DNA of 64,000 bases, from assembly GCA_025716855.1 (NCBI GenBank), contig JAIXMQ010000003.1, positions 728,001 to 792,000 of the forward strand, in the 5' to 3' direction. Origin of the DNA: Pilaira anomala (Eukaryota > Mucoromycota > Mucoromycetes > Mucorales > Mucoraceae). Shown here piece by piece: positions 33,841-45,581 of this stretch (position 1 is its first letter; each line of letters starts with the position of its first letter). The notes below the pieces were generated by a model. It saw nothing but the letters and a program-made list of their open reading frames with translations, was not told the DNA's origin and ran no database searches. Position numbers and translations under genes: made by a program.

Positions 33841-36765
33841 TTAATCTGAAACAATCGCATCAAAAGAAAATGGTTCAAACTTAACACCATCACCCAAATA
33901 AAACTTGCCATTAAATTCAACCCAAATTAAACGTAATGCGTGTAAAAAGGCAGATAGACCTTCCATACATAATAAGATACCGATCGTCAATACAAACCAC
34001 ATACTAAATCCAATAACAAGTCCTGCTACAGCTATAGGGCCAGAAAAGCTAAACCATATACCGAGTGTCATATCCCATAATACACTTGATAATTCTATAC
34101 AGATAAAAAAAAAAAAGTCAATCATTCTATTTTCATGCCTGTGTCTATTTTGTTGACTTACGAGCATGTGCAAGTGATAAGGCCCATAAACGAAGGTAAG
34201 ATGCAGTATTGGAAATACAATTTAAACAAAATTCAATTGTATGGATTGTTTGATGAATCATGACTTCACTAAATTCAAACTACACATATGTGTAAGTAAA
34301 AAAAAAAAAAAAAAGTTGCCATGAGTAACTAACCTCTTCTTCCATTTCTTCGACGTCTGTGTCTGCCACATTAACAACTGCGGCAGTACCTTCTTCTTCA
34401 GTCAATGCAATTGCGCCATACTGATGTTTCTCATGCTGTTTTTTCAAATAATAAGGTTTAGCAAACCACATCCATGGTACACAAATCAAAGCAATTAAAA
34501 TCAAGGTCAATTGAACGGGTCCCTAATACTTGCACTTTTAATTTTTTTTTTTTTTTTTACAAAGAAAAAAAAAAACTTACTTGTCCAGGATAAAGTTGAT
34601 CTTCAGGGTCTACTTTTCCAGGTGTCAAGAACATATAGATCAACATATTTAAAAGATTTGGAGGAGGATTATGGATATGATTTCCTGCACTATCGAGTTC
34701 CCACCAATCAACGCTCCATTTATAGATGATACAAAAGACTAAGTAACCAAAGATGGATTCCATAAATAGAATTTGGGGAAGAAATTCTAGCCAGATGAAC
34801 TCGGCTTGCTTATAGTAGATATGGTTGAAGATGTTTAAACAGATAGCAAATGACATCTAAATTATAAAAATGAGTAATGAGAGTGTATACATATATATAT
34901 ATATATATATTTACTTGAGTGACACCAATGATGATTGCTTGTTTCATTTTATACGAATTGGAAAATAAAAGATAATTCTCAGCACCATGCCAAGCCTTTA
35001 AGCGTATGAGTCTATTATATTATCCATTACAGTTATGAAAATATACTTACTGGATCATAACCAAAAGGATAGACATGTCCATTAGGTATTTCCTCCACGG
35101 TTTCAAATTCTGTGTAATTCGAAGGTAAATCAAATCCAGACTTGAAGAGATGTAAAGACAAGGAAAAGATATCGTTATAAATGAAGCCAGTAAAGATTGA
35201 AAAGAGAGCCATCATAAGTAACATGTAACGACCACTAAAGAACATGGAGAATATTTCATCCTTGACATGGGCCAATTTCCTTTCATTCAATATTAAATAA
35301 AGCGCGAAACAAAGCATCAAGAATCCATGACCTATATCACCAAACATGATTGCGAATAAAAAAGGAAATGAAATGATGGTAAATAAACCTGGATTGACTT
35401 CACGGTAACGAGCAATGCCATAGGCATCAATGATGTTTTGAAACCCCTCAGTGAATTTATTTGTACAATGATAGGTAGGTGGCTTTCGTTTGGTTAAAAG
35501 CTCTGTCAAGACAGAAGGCATGTTTGTACCCGAAGATTCAATGGCGTGTTTTAAAGCTTGATGTGCTAAATGCACATCGAGTTTTGGACACCAGCATTCT
35601 GCAATTAAACACTTTCGATTCATATCGTAGTTGAATAAATTCATGGTATGATAGATTGCTTTTTCCTTTTTAACGATGATGGTCCATTCCTTTAGATGTT
35701 CAGAAATTTTATAGAGTTCATCATGACGTGCACGTCTGGTCTGTGTTAATACGATGGTGAGATCATTGATACGTTGTTTGGTTTGAACGAGGGCGTCGTG
35801 TCGTTTGGATTTATTTGTATCGACAGGATAAAGTGTGCCGCCCATGGTTTCAGAAATCTTTTTGATCTTTTGAATGATTTCATGACCGTGAGCTACAATA
35901 GCAAAGACGTTCTTTTCGACAAGTTTCTCGGGTTGGGTTGGGTCTATGATGGGATCTTGTATTTCAGAGAATCTGATATAGACGTTACCACGTAAGATAC
36001 GCCAAAGGACACGTTCAAATGTTTGGATCTTGGATCGTGCAATGACACCTGTCACATAACGTAAATGTTCTTGTTGGGCTTGTTCTTGAGTTTCTTCATT
36101 TGTATTATCTACCAAGATCGTATCAACTCTAGTTACATCACCCTATTTACATATGGTCTTATTAATAAGGAATGTTTTGTTTCATTAAAAACTAAATTAC
36201 CTGTGGAAATAAAATCGAGAATTGGTTCAATACATGTCGGAGCTCAGTCAATTGTAAATTAGTTGTGAGAAGTGTTTCATAAGATTCATTCATTTGATTA
36301 ATATGTTGTTCATAAGTTCTTAGTAATTCTTCTAAATCATCAATTTGTTGTGGATTACGTGGGGTAGTATAGATGATGGGTTGTAAAAGAGGAATATCTG
36401 ATTTTTCGATTTGAGACTGAAAGAAGCCTGTATATTATGGCATTTAATATTTTTTGATGTCTGTAAAAAAAAAAAAAAAAAAGAAAAAAACTTACGACAC
36501 TGTCTTTCCATTTCATCAAATCGTCTGATTTCAGATACAAAAGTACGTTGGAAAGTATTGACATTTGAATAAAGCTAAAATGGATATATCAACCAAGGAG
36601 AGAGTTATTAATTAATAAAAATGTGATTGAAATATATTATTATACATCTCTAAATTGAACTTTTCCAAGCTCACCCAACTCAGCTACACAGGTGTGTGCA
36701 ACCTCTGCTGGTATAAATAGTTGGATCAAACTCATTTCTTCCGAACGAAATAGAGTTGAAGGCAT
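33841..36765 (-). CDS. VPH1: V-type proton ATPase subunit a
   Basis: A multi-exon gene from ATG at 36765 ([20 protein letters not shown]) to the stop at 33841, giving a product of roughly 830 residues, the normal family length. The cytoplasmic N-terminal half has [10 protein letters not shown], coiled-coil segments and [17 protein letters not shown]. The membrane half has [15 protein letters not shown], a series of hydrophobic helices and [16 protein letters not shown], which holds the Arg essential for proton movement through the Vo sector. It ends [18 protein letters not shown]. The subunit couples ATP hydrolysis to proton pumping at vacuole or Golgi membranes. Yeast has two isoforms (Vph1, Stv1); I cannot tell which this represents, so the symbol is nominal. 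Confidence 0.95.
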
Positions 36766-37045
36766 TTTTTTTTTCTTCAAGAAGAAAAAGGGGAAAGAGA
36801 GGGGAAGAGAGAGAAAAATAGAGAGAGAGGGGGGATTTATTTGATTTATTTCATTCCTTTATTATGATATATATACATATTTATATATAAAAAAAAAAAA
36901 AAAAAAGGGTGATAACGATGACGTTAACAAATAAAAAAATTCTGATTCCGTGTGTGTTTAAATAAATAACATTTAACAATATTTTCCTTTCCTCTTCTTT
37001 TTTTTTATATATATTTATAAAAAGGGAAAAAATTTATTAATAGAA

Positions 37046-37080
37046 ATGATTAAAAACATAGGCAAACTTAAACAAGTAAG

Positions 37081-37114
<34 letters not shown>

Positions 37115-38794
37115 TATTAAGTTTATAAAAAAAATAGTGGACAGGTGAAAAGTTTGGATCGGCAAAGACAACGTTACAGACAGAAGATTTTCAACGTCTT
37201 GAGATAGAAACCGAAAGAAAGCGTATAGGATTTGAAAAATTACATGCGGCAGCTGTATTGATGCAAATGCAACTTTCTAAAAAGAAAATATCACCCGAGG
37301 ATAATAAATCAAAGAGGTTACCAAATGATATTTTGGGTGTATGTTTTACAAGTTATGGAAATGAATTTACAGATGATGCACCAGTTGGTAAAGTAATCAC
37401 ACGTATTATACAATTTAAACAGTAATAATAGTAATATATTATTATTATTACATACATAGCGGGTGCATTGATTAATTTTGGTCAAGCACAAAGTAAGATA
37501 AGTTGTTATCAAGAAGACTATGCAGAGTCTATGAGATTAGATTATATGGAAAAATTAGATGAAGGATTACAATTATTTAAAGAATATGCTGCACTTCGTA
37601 AAAAACTTGAATCTCGTCGTTTAGATTATGATGCTAAAATAGGTCGTTTACAAAAATCTAAAAAGGAAAAACCTGAATTAGAACAAGAGTTACAAGCTTC
37701 AAAATTAAAATATGAAGACTCTGAATACGACGTCATTCAAAAGATGGTTGCTCTTCAAGAATTTGAAGATGAACATTATGATTCTTTAAATTATTTCTTA
37801 GATATTCAATTAGATTTCTTTCAAAAGTCTTTACAAACTTTACAAGAAGTGAAATCTACCATGTCTGCTAGTACGAATACTACTACTTCTCGTCAAAATC
37901 ATCAACGTTTAGCTGCTCTATCCCGTACTTCAAGTACTGCTTCAACTAGTTTGCCTTCAGTTGAAGAACCATTAAGTAGAGTCATTAGTAGAAAGGCAAG
38001 TACTGATAATAATTTATCTCCACCTGTTCGTCGTGCTATCGGTAGTCGAAGTGCTTCATTTAGTGATCATGAACAACAAGCTCCTTCTACTCGACCTACA
38101 CCACCTAGTTTACCTCGTAGACAATGTAAGTAAATATATATATATAAGGTGATACAAATTTGAATTAAAAATAAATTATAATTTGGTAGCACAAAGTACA
38201 ACAACCCAACGTAAAGCTGTATATGATTTTGGAGGAGATAATAATGATGAATTATCATTTGAAGTAGGAGATATTATTACAGTGATTGAAGAAGTAGATG
38301 AAGGATGGTGGCTTGGAGAAAGTCAAGATGGACGTAGAGGTATATTCCCAGTAAATTATACAGAACTTATGCATGGTGCAGGACCACCTATGCCTGCTAG
38401 ACCAACTAATCTTAGTGCAACCATTCAAGAAGAACCAGTAGAAATGAGTCCTTTTGGAGATTCAAAAATGAGTTTTACCAGTAGACCAACAAATGCTCGT
38501 ACATTATCTGCAAGTCCAATGAGTTCACCTATTCCAAGAACAAATAGTTATAGTAGTACTACTGCTACTACTACCAAACGCGCTCCACCTCCTCCACCCG
38601 TATCACGTACACCACCTGTCATGGCATCACGTTCTCAAACAACCTCACGTACTGCTCCAAGTACTCCTCAATATGTTGCAACAAGTAAAAATGATTACTT
38701 TGATCAAGTTGATTGTCATGAATGTGGTTGTAATGATTTTAGTGCAAATATATTTAAAAAGGGACATTGTAATAATTGTTTCCATAAGCATTAA
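37046..38794 (+). CDS. BAR and SH3 domain protein with C-terminal Cys/His motif
   Basis: Exons 37046-37075, 37138-37402, 37460-38125 and 38190-38794 join in phase (1566 nt) to 521 residues. The N-terminus (GKLKQ-WTGEKFGSAKT, then HAAAVLMQMQLSKKK) and the helical region to about residue 250 fit an endophilin-like BAR domain that senses or bends membranes. A Ser/Thr-rich linker leads to an SH3 domain (KAVYDFGGDNNDELSFEVGD, then GWWLGESQDGRRGIFPVNY). A Pro-rich segment (RAPPPPPVSRTPP) and a short Cys/His module follow (CHECGCNDF, GHCNNCFHKH). BAR-SH3 proteins act in endocytosis and actin-linked membrane shaping. The exon 2 donor was placed at GTATTA (37403) because it is the only one keeping phase. 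The first intron contains about 33 consecutive A. Confidence 0.85.
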
Positions 38795-39045
38795 AATAAT
38801 AAATAAATAATTTAGGAGGTTTTATCTCTGTTACGCCACATAATATAATAAACAAATTTATATTACACACACACACACACATGCTAGAACTTAATAGAAT
38901 TTTTGTAATAAATAAACAAATACAAGTAATATTAAAGAGAGAGAAAGAGAGTTGAAAAAAAAAAACAAGAGTTGGGTGGTTTTTATATATGTAAAATAGG
39001 AGATTGGAAAACAAAGAAACAAAGGAGTTGGAAACACACAGTGAG

Positions 39046-39078
<33 letters not shown>

Positions 39079-39361
39079 AGAGGGAGAGACTAATAAATAT
39101 AAATATGTTTTTTTTTCGGTTCTTTCTTCCTTTCTTTTTCTTTTTTTTTTCTTTTTTTTTACATGTATTTACATGTGTGTTGTGTGTGTGTGGGGGGGGG
39201 GGAGTTGAGATGTGATTTAAATATGTAAAAATGTGGAGAAGTGAGAAAGTGAAAAAAAAAAAGGTGTGTGCGTTATATGTATAATGTTATTTTTTTTTTT
39301 TTTGAAAGAGAGAAAAAAAGAGAGAGAGAGAGAGAGAGACAGGGATAGTTATCGCTACTTT
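38795..39361. other. Convergent intergenic region with microsatellites
   Basis: It holds a CA repeat (about 38865-38880), a poly-A run (39046-39075), a G run in GTGTGTGGGGGGGGGG near 39182-39201 and a GA repeat near 39320-39339. It separates the 3' ends of two convergent genes. No terminator signal is obvious beyond A/T-rich sequence. Confidence 0.6.
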
Positions 39362-40166
39362 TTAGTATCTGTCAGGACGAAAAGAAGACGAGGAGGACTG
39401 TGGTCGTGATGATACATATGAGGAGTTATTATTGTTGATGACACGACGAGACTATATATATATATTTATATAAAAAAATTAGTGTACAATTTTTTTTTTT
39501 TTTTTTTTTTTTTAGTACGTATTTTTTTTTTTTTTTTTTGTAACTTACCGTGGATGAAGAGGATATAGAAGTAGGTTGGTATGGATAATAATTATTATTA
39601 TAATATCTTGGTCGATCGTAGTACCGAGATATCGGTCTACTCTCACTATGACTAATACTACGTGATCTTACAATAACAGGCTTTGTGGCAAGGCTTGGTT
39701 GTTGTTGTTGTTGTTGTTGTTGCTGTTGTTGAGAAGGAGGAGTAGGAGTAGGAAAAATAGAAGGAGTAAGAGGAGGAGGTGGAGGAGGAGGGGTAGATAA
39801 TAATTCTTTCATGGCTTGAAATAATTTATGCTTTTCTTCTTTTAATAGTCTAATTCTTTCACGAATGACTTCAGAAGATTCTTCTTGTTTTTTCTTTTTT
39901 GGTTCGAGTTCGATTAAAGCATTGACAACCATTTCAGTTGGTGGTAACGATTCTTCTTCAAAGCAACAAGTCTCAATGGGAGGAGAAGGTAAACCGTTAT
40001 CGAGATGAGTAAAAGGTAACTTTTTATCATATTCGTCTGATTCAGAAGGAGGGGGGGTAAGAGGAGCAGCACTGTTACTTGTACGCTTCTTGAGACGTTG
40101 GATAATAGAAGAACGAATAGCATCAATATTGGTAGGAGGTTGGAATTCGTATCGTTTAGTTGCCAT
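39362..40166 (-). CDS. Pro/Gln/Ser-rich protein with a coiled coil, unknown function
   Basis: Exons 39549-40166 and 39362-39451 join in frame to 235 residues. It begins MATKRYEFQPPTNIDAIRSS. A Ser/Pro-rich part follows, then a charged helix (EVIRERIRLLKEEKHKLFQA), a polyproline run, about 11 Gln and a Tyr/Asn/Ser-rich end (RYYNNNYYPYQP...FRPDRY). The polyproline could bind profilin, SH3 or WW domains. The BAR-SH3 gene next door is suggestive only. I recognise no family. Poly-T in the intron creates lysine runs if translated, so splicing there is the better model. Confidence 0.65.
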
Positions 40167-40801
40167 AGTATTTTATTTTATTTTTAAATGATAAAAAAAA
40201 AAAAAAAGAAAAGAAAGAGGAAAAGAATAACTTTTTTATCATCTTTTTTCTTTTTTTTTTTCCTTTTTTTATATAGAAAAAAAAAAAAAAAAAAAAAAAA
40301 GTAGAGAGAGAGAGAAAGAGAAAGAAGACAAAAAATCTTTTTTGGAGTGCGTCATCTTGGAGTTATTCTACATTCGATCATCTCTTCTTTTATTGGTTGT
40401 TTCTATTTATTGATATTACTCTATTTTTGTGTTGTGTATGTGTGTGTCTCGCTGCGTCTTCATCCGTTCAACTGAATCTAAACTTTTTTTTTTTTTTTAC
40501 TTTTTTTTTTAACTTGATGAGTTTATTCTAAACAAGAAAAAGAAAAGAGAGGGAAAGCTTTTTTTTTTTTTTTACTTTTAAGAAAAAAAAAGAAAGGTCA
40601 TCTCGCTATTTTTTTTTTTAAGAAAAAAATAATAATAAAAGAGGAGAGTTGCACAGCTAAAAAAAAAAAAAGGTTACACACTCGAAGGTATCCTGTGCAA
40701 AAAAAAAAAAAAAATGGTAAAATTCCAATTGAATTCAGACGTTAACAAGTAAAATTTAACTTACGTGTAAATATTGACCATAAAGTCCTACGGGCACTAT
40801 A
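40167..40801. other. A/T-rich intergenic region
   Basis: Homopolymer-rich spacer containing many A and T runs of 10 or more; no gene seen. Confidence 0.6.
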
Positions 40802-41797
40802 TTAGGAGATGGCAGTACTATTGATTGTTGTTGGTTTAAATTGAATGGGATGGGGGTTTCCTTTCCAAATCTCGTGAGAAATGTGGTACATGTTCCTGGA
40901 TGCGTTTGTATCTCTGTTCCAAATAAGAGTGTAGTTTGAACATTTGAGGACGCTATGTAGATTCTTATTGTCAGCTACTCGCTTAATACTTTCCAATGTC
41001 TTTGAGAAGCAACTGCTGCATATATAATAAAGGGAGCAATTATAGTTGTTAATTAATGTATTTAACTGATTTCTTACTTTGAAAGTGTTGAATTCATTGA
41101 TATCGAGTAGAAGTAGCTCTCTTTTTCTTTCCCTAATTTGTAATTGTCGATAAAATAATGCCAGTAACACCTACCATGTGTCCTTTAAACTTAACGGCCT
41201 CTTTGTTCTTCATCCCATCCCCAAAAGCTATCAATGATACTTTGTTCTTTTTTTCTTTCAGTTTAAACAACCCTTTTTTTTTGCGATCTTTTTTAGGCGA
41301 AACTGGTAAACTATAAGAAAAGCAATGAGTTACTGATAAATCTAAGTTACTTTCTTTTCTAATACTTTTGTTCTGCTGGTAAAAGCGGTACAGTGGCATC
41401 CCTTTTTTTTTCTTCATGTACTTCAGCCTACTTTTCTTGTACTTCTTACTGCCATATGTTTACAGATTCTTCTACCGCATTTTGCCGGCCCTGCCAGTTT
41501 CGAAATTTGATTTTAGATATACTGAAATACTTTTTAAGGTATTAGCATTAATATAAATAAACTTCCATGTCATTGAAGGATTTGGAAAGAGAGAGGGATA
41601 CGTCTCGGAAGATGTTCTGGCTTATCTTCTGCATTCATTTTATTAATGCTGTTTGCATAAATCTGCTCGTATTCCGTCATTATATGTCTAATAACTGGAA
41701 TACGGTTACCAGGTTCTCTTGATACGCTTGTTTTAGAAAACGATTTGTATTTCGTTTCTTCAAATATAGATTGGAGCGGCCTAATTGTGTTAATCAT
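40802..41797 (-). pseudogene. Relic of a Fanzor/TnpB-like (OrfB zinc-ribbon) gene
   Basis: Broken minus-strand frames fit one protein. 41570-41797 gives a possible N-terminal piece (RPLQSIFEETKYKSFSKTS). 41133-41417 gives KKDRKKKGLFKLKEKKNKVS then LIAFGDGMKNKEAVKFKGHMVGVTG. A frameshift leads to LLLLDINEFNTFK, then CSSCFSKTLESI, HSVLKCSNYTLIWNRDTNASRNM and a short tail. The last part matches the zinc ribbon plus RuvC-III pattern of TnpB/OrfB proteins (C-x2-C ... C ... W-N-R-D-x-N-A-x-R-N), where the Asp of NRD is catalytic. One Cys of the second pair seems replaced (KCSNYT). Eukaryotic members are called Fanzor: RNA-guided nucleases linked to transposons. Stops and frameshifts make this copy inactive. 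Confidence 0.5.
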
Positions 41798-44349
41798 ATA
41801 GTTATCAAATGTAATAGAATCCTACGATATGACAAATTCCTAAGAGCAGAATCATCTTTACTGAGTTGGGATTATCAGTATAAGGAAGTTGTATAAGTAT
41901 CTTTTGCCGATACAATTAATAGCAGGCGTTTTGAATTTCTATAATAGATTATATTAATACATAATTTTATCAGTTCAAATGTAAAAAATATAACGTTACC
42001 GGAAATCACTGACGTAATAAAAAAGAAATACATTGCTCGAAATTTTCGACATAATTATTTAAATATGTTGTAGCCCTTATCTTATGAGCAGCAGATAGAC
42101 TCTCAGAATAGCCAGTTAGAGAAGTAGAGAGTGATATGGTTCCAGTAGGATGGGTCTCCTTCTATTCGTGAAACACCTCAACGAGAAAAGGGATATAGGA
42201 TTAGAGTTTTGGTATAGAAATCTAGCTGACACGCTTTCGATTGTTTGAAAATAGGATAACCTGTACACACAGCGAAGATGAGAAAAAAGCTTGCTCCTTT
42301 AAAAACTAATCATGTATAAAAAATCAAAGGTAGCGACTTTATATGATACTAGCACGCATTTGCATTCAATTTATTAGCAAATCTCTCTTCGACCGGAGCA
42401 AATTGCAGTTGCTTTACATTAATTTATGTGTCTTCAGATACGAGAGCCTATGCTCCGGTCAAATTTGTGTTTTAATCTCGGTAATCAAATGTCAAACAGA
42501 GAACAGTGGTGGATAAATTCTACAATTGTTCGATGTGTATTTTTAGTTTAACAGGAGATAAATGGCAATTGTATAAGCCATAGAAAAGTTAAAATCTGGC
42601 CATCATGTAATTTTTAAATTGCAGAAGGGCAACATGTTTTTTTTTAAGTAGTAAAAATGACATTACTCAATTTGTAGAGGGCGATCTTTAAAGAGATGCA
42701 ATGTGGAAATGAATTTGAGAAAGCCAGCATTATTCCTTGCACTTGCTAATAAATTACACAAAGAATTTAAAGAAAAGCCCGAGTTAGTGTTTTAATAGTT
42801 TTAACTGAACAAGACATTGGCAGCAGTTTCTATATTTTGATGCACTTTCACACCTTGGATTTTAGTAGGCAAACCCCTTAACTTCATGTGTTTAACGAGA
42901 CTGACTTCAATAGGTTCAAAGCTGAATCTCCTCGTCATTACCAAAAGCCTAAAAGCAATGTTCAAGCTCAAGTACCTTTCTCAAACATTCTAAGCTTCCA
43001 AAATGGGTAATAAAACTAAGCCAATTTAAATGCATCTCCAAATGTAGAAGATAGGAAACCCTTAGGTCTACTATAATACCTTTTACAACTGCTTAAAAGA
43101 AGCTATTTGAGCGCACCCATTGCTAGAAAAATAGATGTTTTCTTTTGTAACTCTTATATCGAAACTCAAAACTGAGTACTGATTTCAGATCTACTTACTC
43201 TAAGCCATGTGGTTTTATATTCATGTGTTGTCAAGGATTTTGAATTGTTTGTTCCTGGTAAATCTTCGATTTTAAACCAATCTATGTCAATATTCTTTCA
43301 AGAACTTTCACTCTTGCTATTAGCCATTTGTTTAAGGAAGTTCTTTGAAAACAAAAAGCAAGAGCTGAAAAAAAGTAAGATCTCAGGTGTTTACTGTAAA
43401 TCAGCACACTCTATATAAATCAGTTTAAAGTTCATCACACTCAATTGAAATGTGGAAATATGGCTACACACAAACATTTTATAGTCAATGATCAACCCTT
43501 GTAGTAAAAAAAAAAAAAAAAAAAACAATCATCTGGGAAGAACAAAAAAGATCTTTTTTTTTTTTGAGAGCAAATATTTATCAATATTCACATTATAATA
43601 TCCAAAGGGGGATTATTGTGTCTGTATACAGATGTAATAGTGTGAGAATATTATCACGAGGAGTATTCTAGTTTTATATTTTTCTTTTTCTTTTTCTTTT
43701 TTTTTTTTTATATATATGTATATAAATAAAATATCGATTGACCGCGAAACCTTTCACTCATACAACAGGAGTGATCAGTATTATAAAGCCAAGCATGAAG
43801 ATTCTTGTTTCGTTCAGGAAAAGATATACCGATTTATTTCAGCAAACTTGCAATATCGAAACTTGAATTTTTATGAAGTAAGGAAACTCATAATTTGTAT
43901 ACTTTTACCTTGGTTTTATACACATTTTTCTGCGGTCTTTCAAGATGAATGAAAATTTTTCTTGACAAAACACCAATGAATGAACTAAAGAAGTTGGGAC
44001 AAGTTCTTTAAGCAGTCCATCATACAACATGCTGTAATAAGCTTTTTTTTTTTTTTTTTTTTTTCTTTGTTCTCCCCTTTTTATAATGTCCGAATGTTTT
44101 CTAATAAAGTATAGTTGCATTGAAATGCACAATTGTGCATATCTTTGTTGATGGCAGTGTGCATAAAAAATTGATGTAAATAATATATAACGGCTAAATG
44201 AGTTTTTACAAGTATATATATATAATAATAACAACATCTTTAATTGAGTCAAACCTTGTATTTAAAGTTCATATTGATATATATAAATACACGCGGACTT
44301 GTATAACAGCAAAAGGATGTTATTTTTAAAAATAATGAAAGTCTATTTA
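41798..44349. other. 2.5-kb region without supported genes
   Basis: AT-rich DNA. Short frames at 43209-43418, 43716-43952 and 43905-44252 lack recognisable domains and are poor in ordered sequence. A poly-A run lies at 43506-43525 and poly-T at 44043-44064. It may contain more decayed mobile DNA next to the Fanzor-like relic. Confidence 0.5.
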
Positions 44350-45581
44350 TTATGGGTATTTTTTTTTTCTATAAGTTGGTGGTGGTGGATTAGGTCCTTT
44401 AAATACAAGACGAGTTACTTTTTTAATGAAAGAAAATGCCTTTTTAGATTTTGATTTTTTAGTAGTAGTAGTTGTTGGTGTTGTAGTGGTATTAGTTGGT
44501 TGTGATTGAACAAGCCAAGGATGAGATAAAATAAAAGCAAATGTTGCACGCTTTTGAGGGTCAGGCATCAACAAGTGCTTTAAAAGGTCTTGTGCTTCCC
44601 AAGATAAAGAAAGTGGCAGGGTAATAAAATTGGGATCTAGCATTTGATTGAATAATTCCATATGTGTTACATCCTGATCAAATGGGTATTTACCAACCAA
44701 CATATGAAAGAGTAAAATACCGAGTATCCATACACTGGTTGATTCATGATTGTATGTGTCACAAATTAATAATTCAGGTGGAATCGATTGAGGCGTTCTA
44801 TTATTATTATTATTATGAATATCGTTAAATTTGTTTTTTTTTTAATGTTATTATTTAACTTACCCAGAAAATGGTATTGTTTGTCGCCTTTCTTTTGTTG
44901 AAATGTATTGAATAGATTCCAAGTTATCTTGTGAATTAAATTTTAATCTTAATTTCTTTGGAACATTTTGAATATCTTTCATTCTATTTTCCAAGATGCG
45001 TCGAAATAAGATTTTGGCGTCGTGTTCGGTCGTTGTCGTCATGGTAGTCTCCTCTTGCTGCTGCTGCTCCTCCTCCTCGTTTTCATTATTATCGTCGTCG
45101 TCGTCGTCGTCGTCGTCAGAAAAGATCGGCTGTACGATAGGTGGTACTGGTGGCAATGGTACTGGTGGTACGGTTAACCTGTCGTTGTCGTTGTTGTTGT
45201 TGTTGTCATGACTACTACTATTATGAGTAGTTACGATAGAATCCGTAGTATTTGTTTCTGATAACTCTGGAATGATATATAATTCACGTCGGTGATTATG
45301 TGGTATATAAAGGGAAGCAGAGGGTATAAATTCTTCATTCTAAATATATAAAGATATAAATACAAGTTTTGTTTATTATTAACTTTTTTTTTTTTTACCT
45401 TGGTCGGAGCTACCTCGGATGTAGTATGGAGCAGTTCCGAAGATTTGATAGATGGCTGTACAACGATAAAAGGTAGAGGAGGTTCATCAGGCGAAAGATT
45501 TTTCCAGCGTTGGATAGAAGTATTTTTAGGTTTTCTTGAAACAAGTTTTTGCCACCATAATTTTTTGGTTCCTGAATTCAT
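44350..45581 (-). CDS. Pseudokinase resembling Tribbles (protein-kinase C-lobe, catalytic motifs missing)
   Basis: Exons 45399-45581, 44864-45339 and 44350-44797 join in phase to 368 residues. The last part is a protein-kinase C-lobe: FSGTPQSIPPELL (activation-segment end, PPE for APE), SVWILGILLFHMLVGKYPF (helix F), WEAQDLLKHLLMPDPQKRAT and SHPWL (helices to I). The part where HRD and DFG should lie reads NVPKKLRLKFNSQDNLES, with neither motif. The first 170 residues show no glycine loop or VAIK lysine, only acidic (DDDDD..., EEEE) and Pro/Asn-rich low complexity. The LRL..(S/N)..D.LES stretch and the SVWILG/LLVG-type core recall Tribbles pseudokinases, which act as scaffolds. The C-terminal tail is basic with PNPPPPTY. 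Confidence 0.75.

Noticed and set aside
43716..44252. Overlapping opposite-strand frames
   Set aside because: Low-complexity or Lys runs from homopolymers; no family resemblance.
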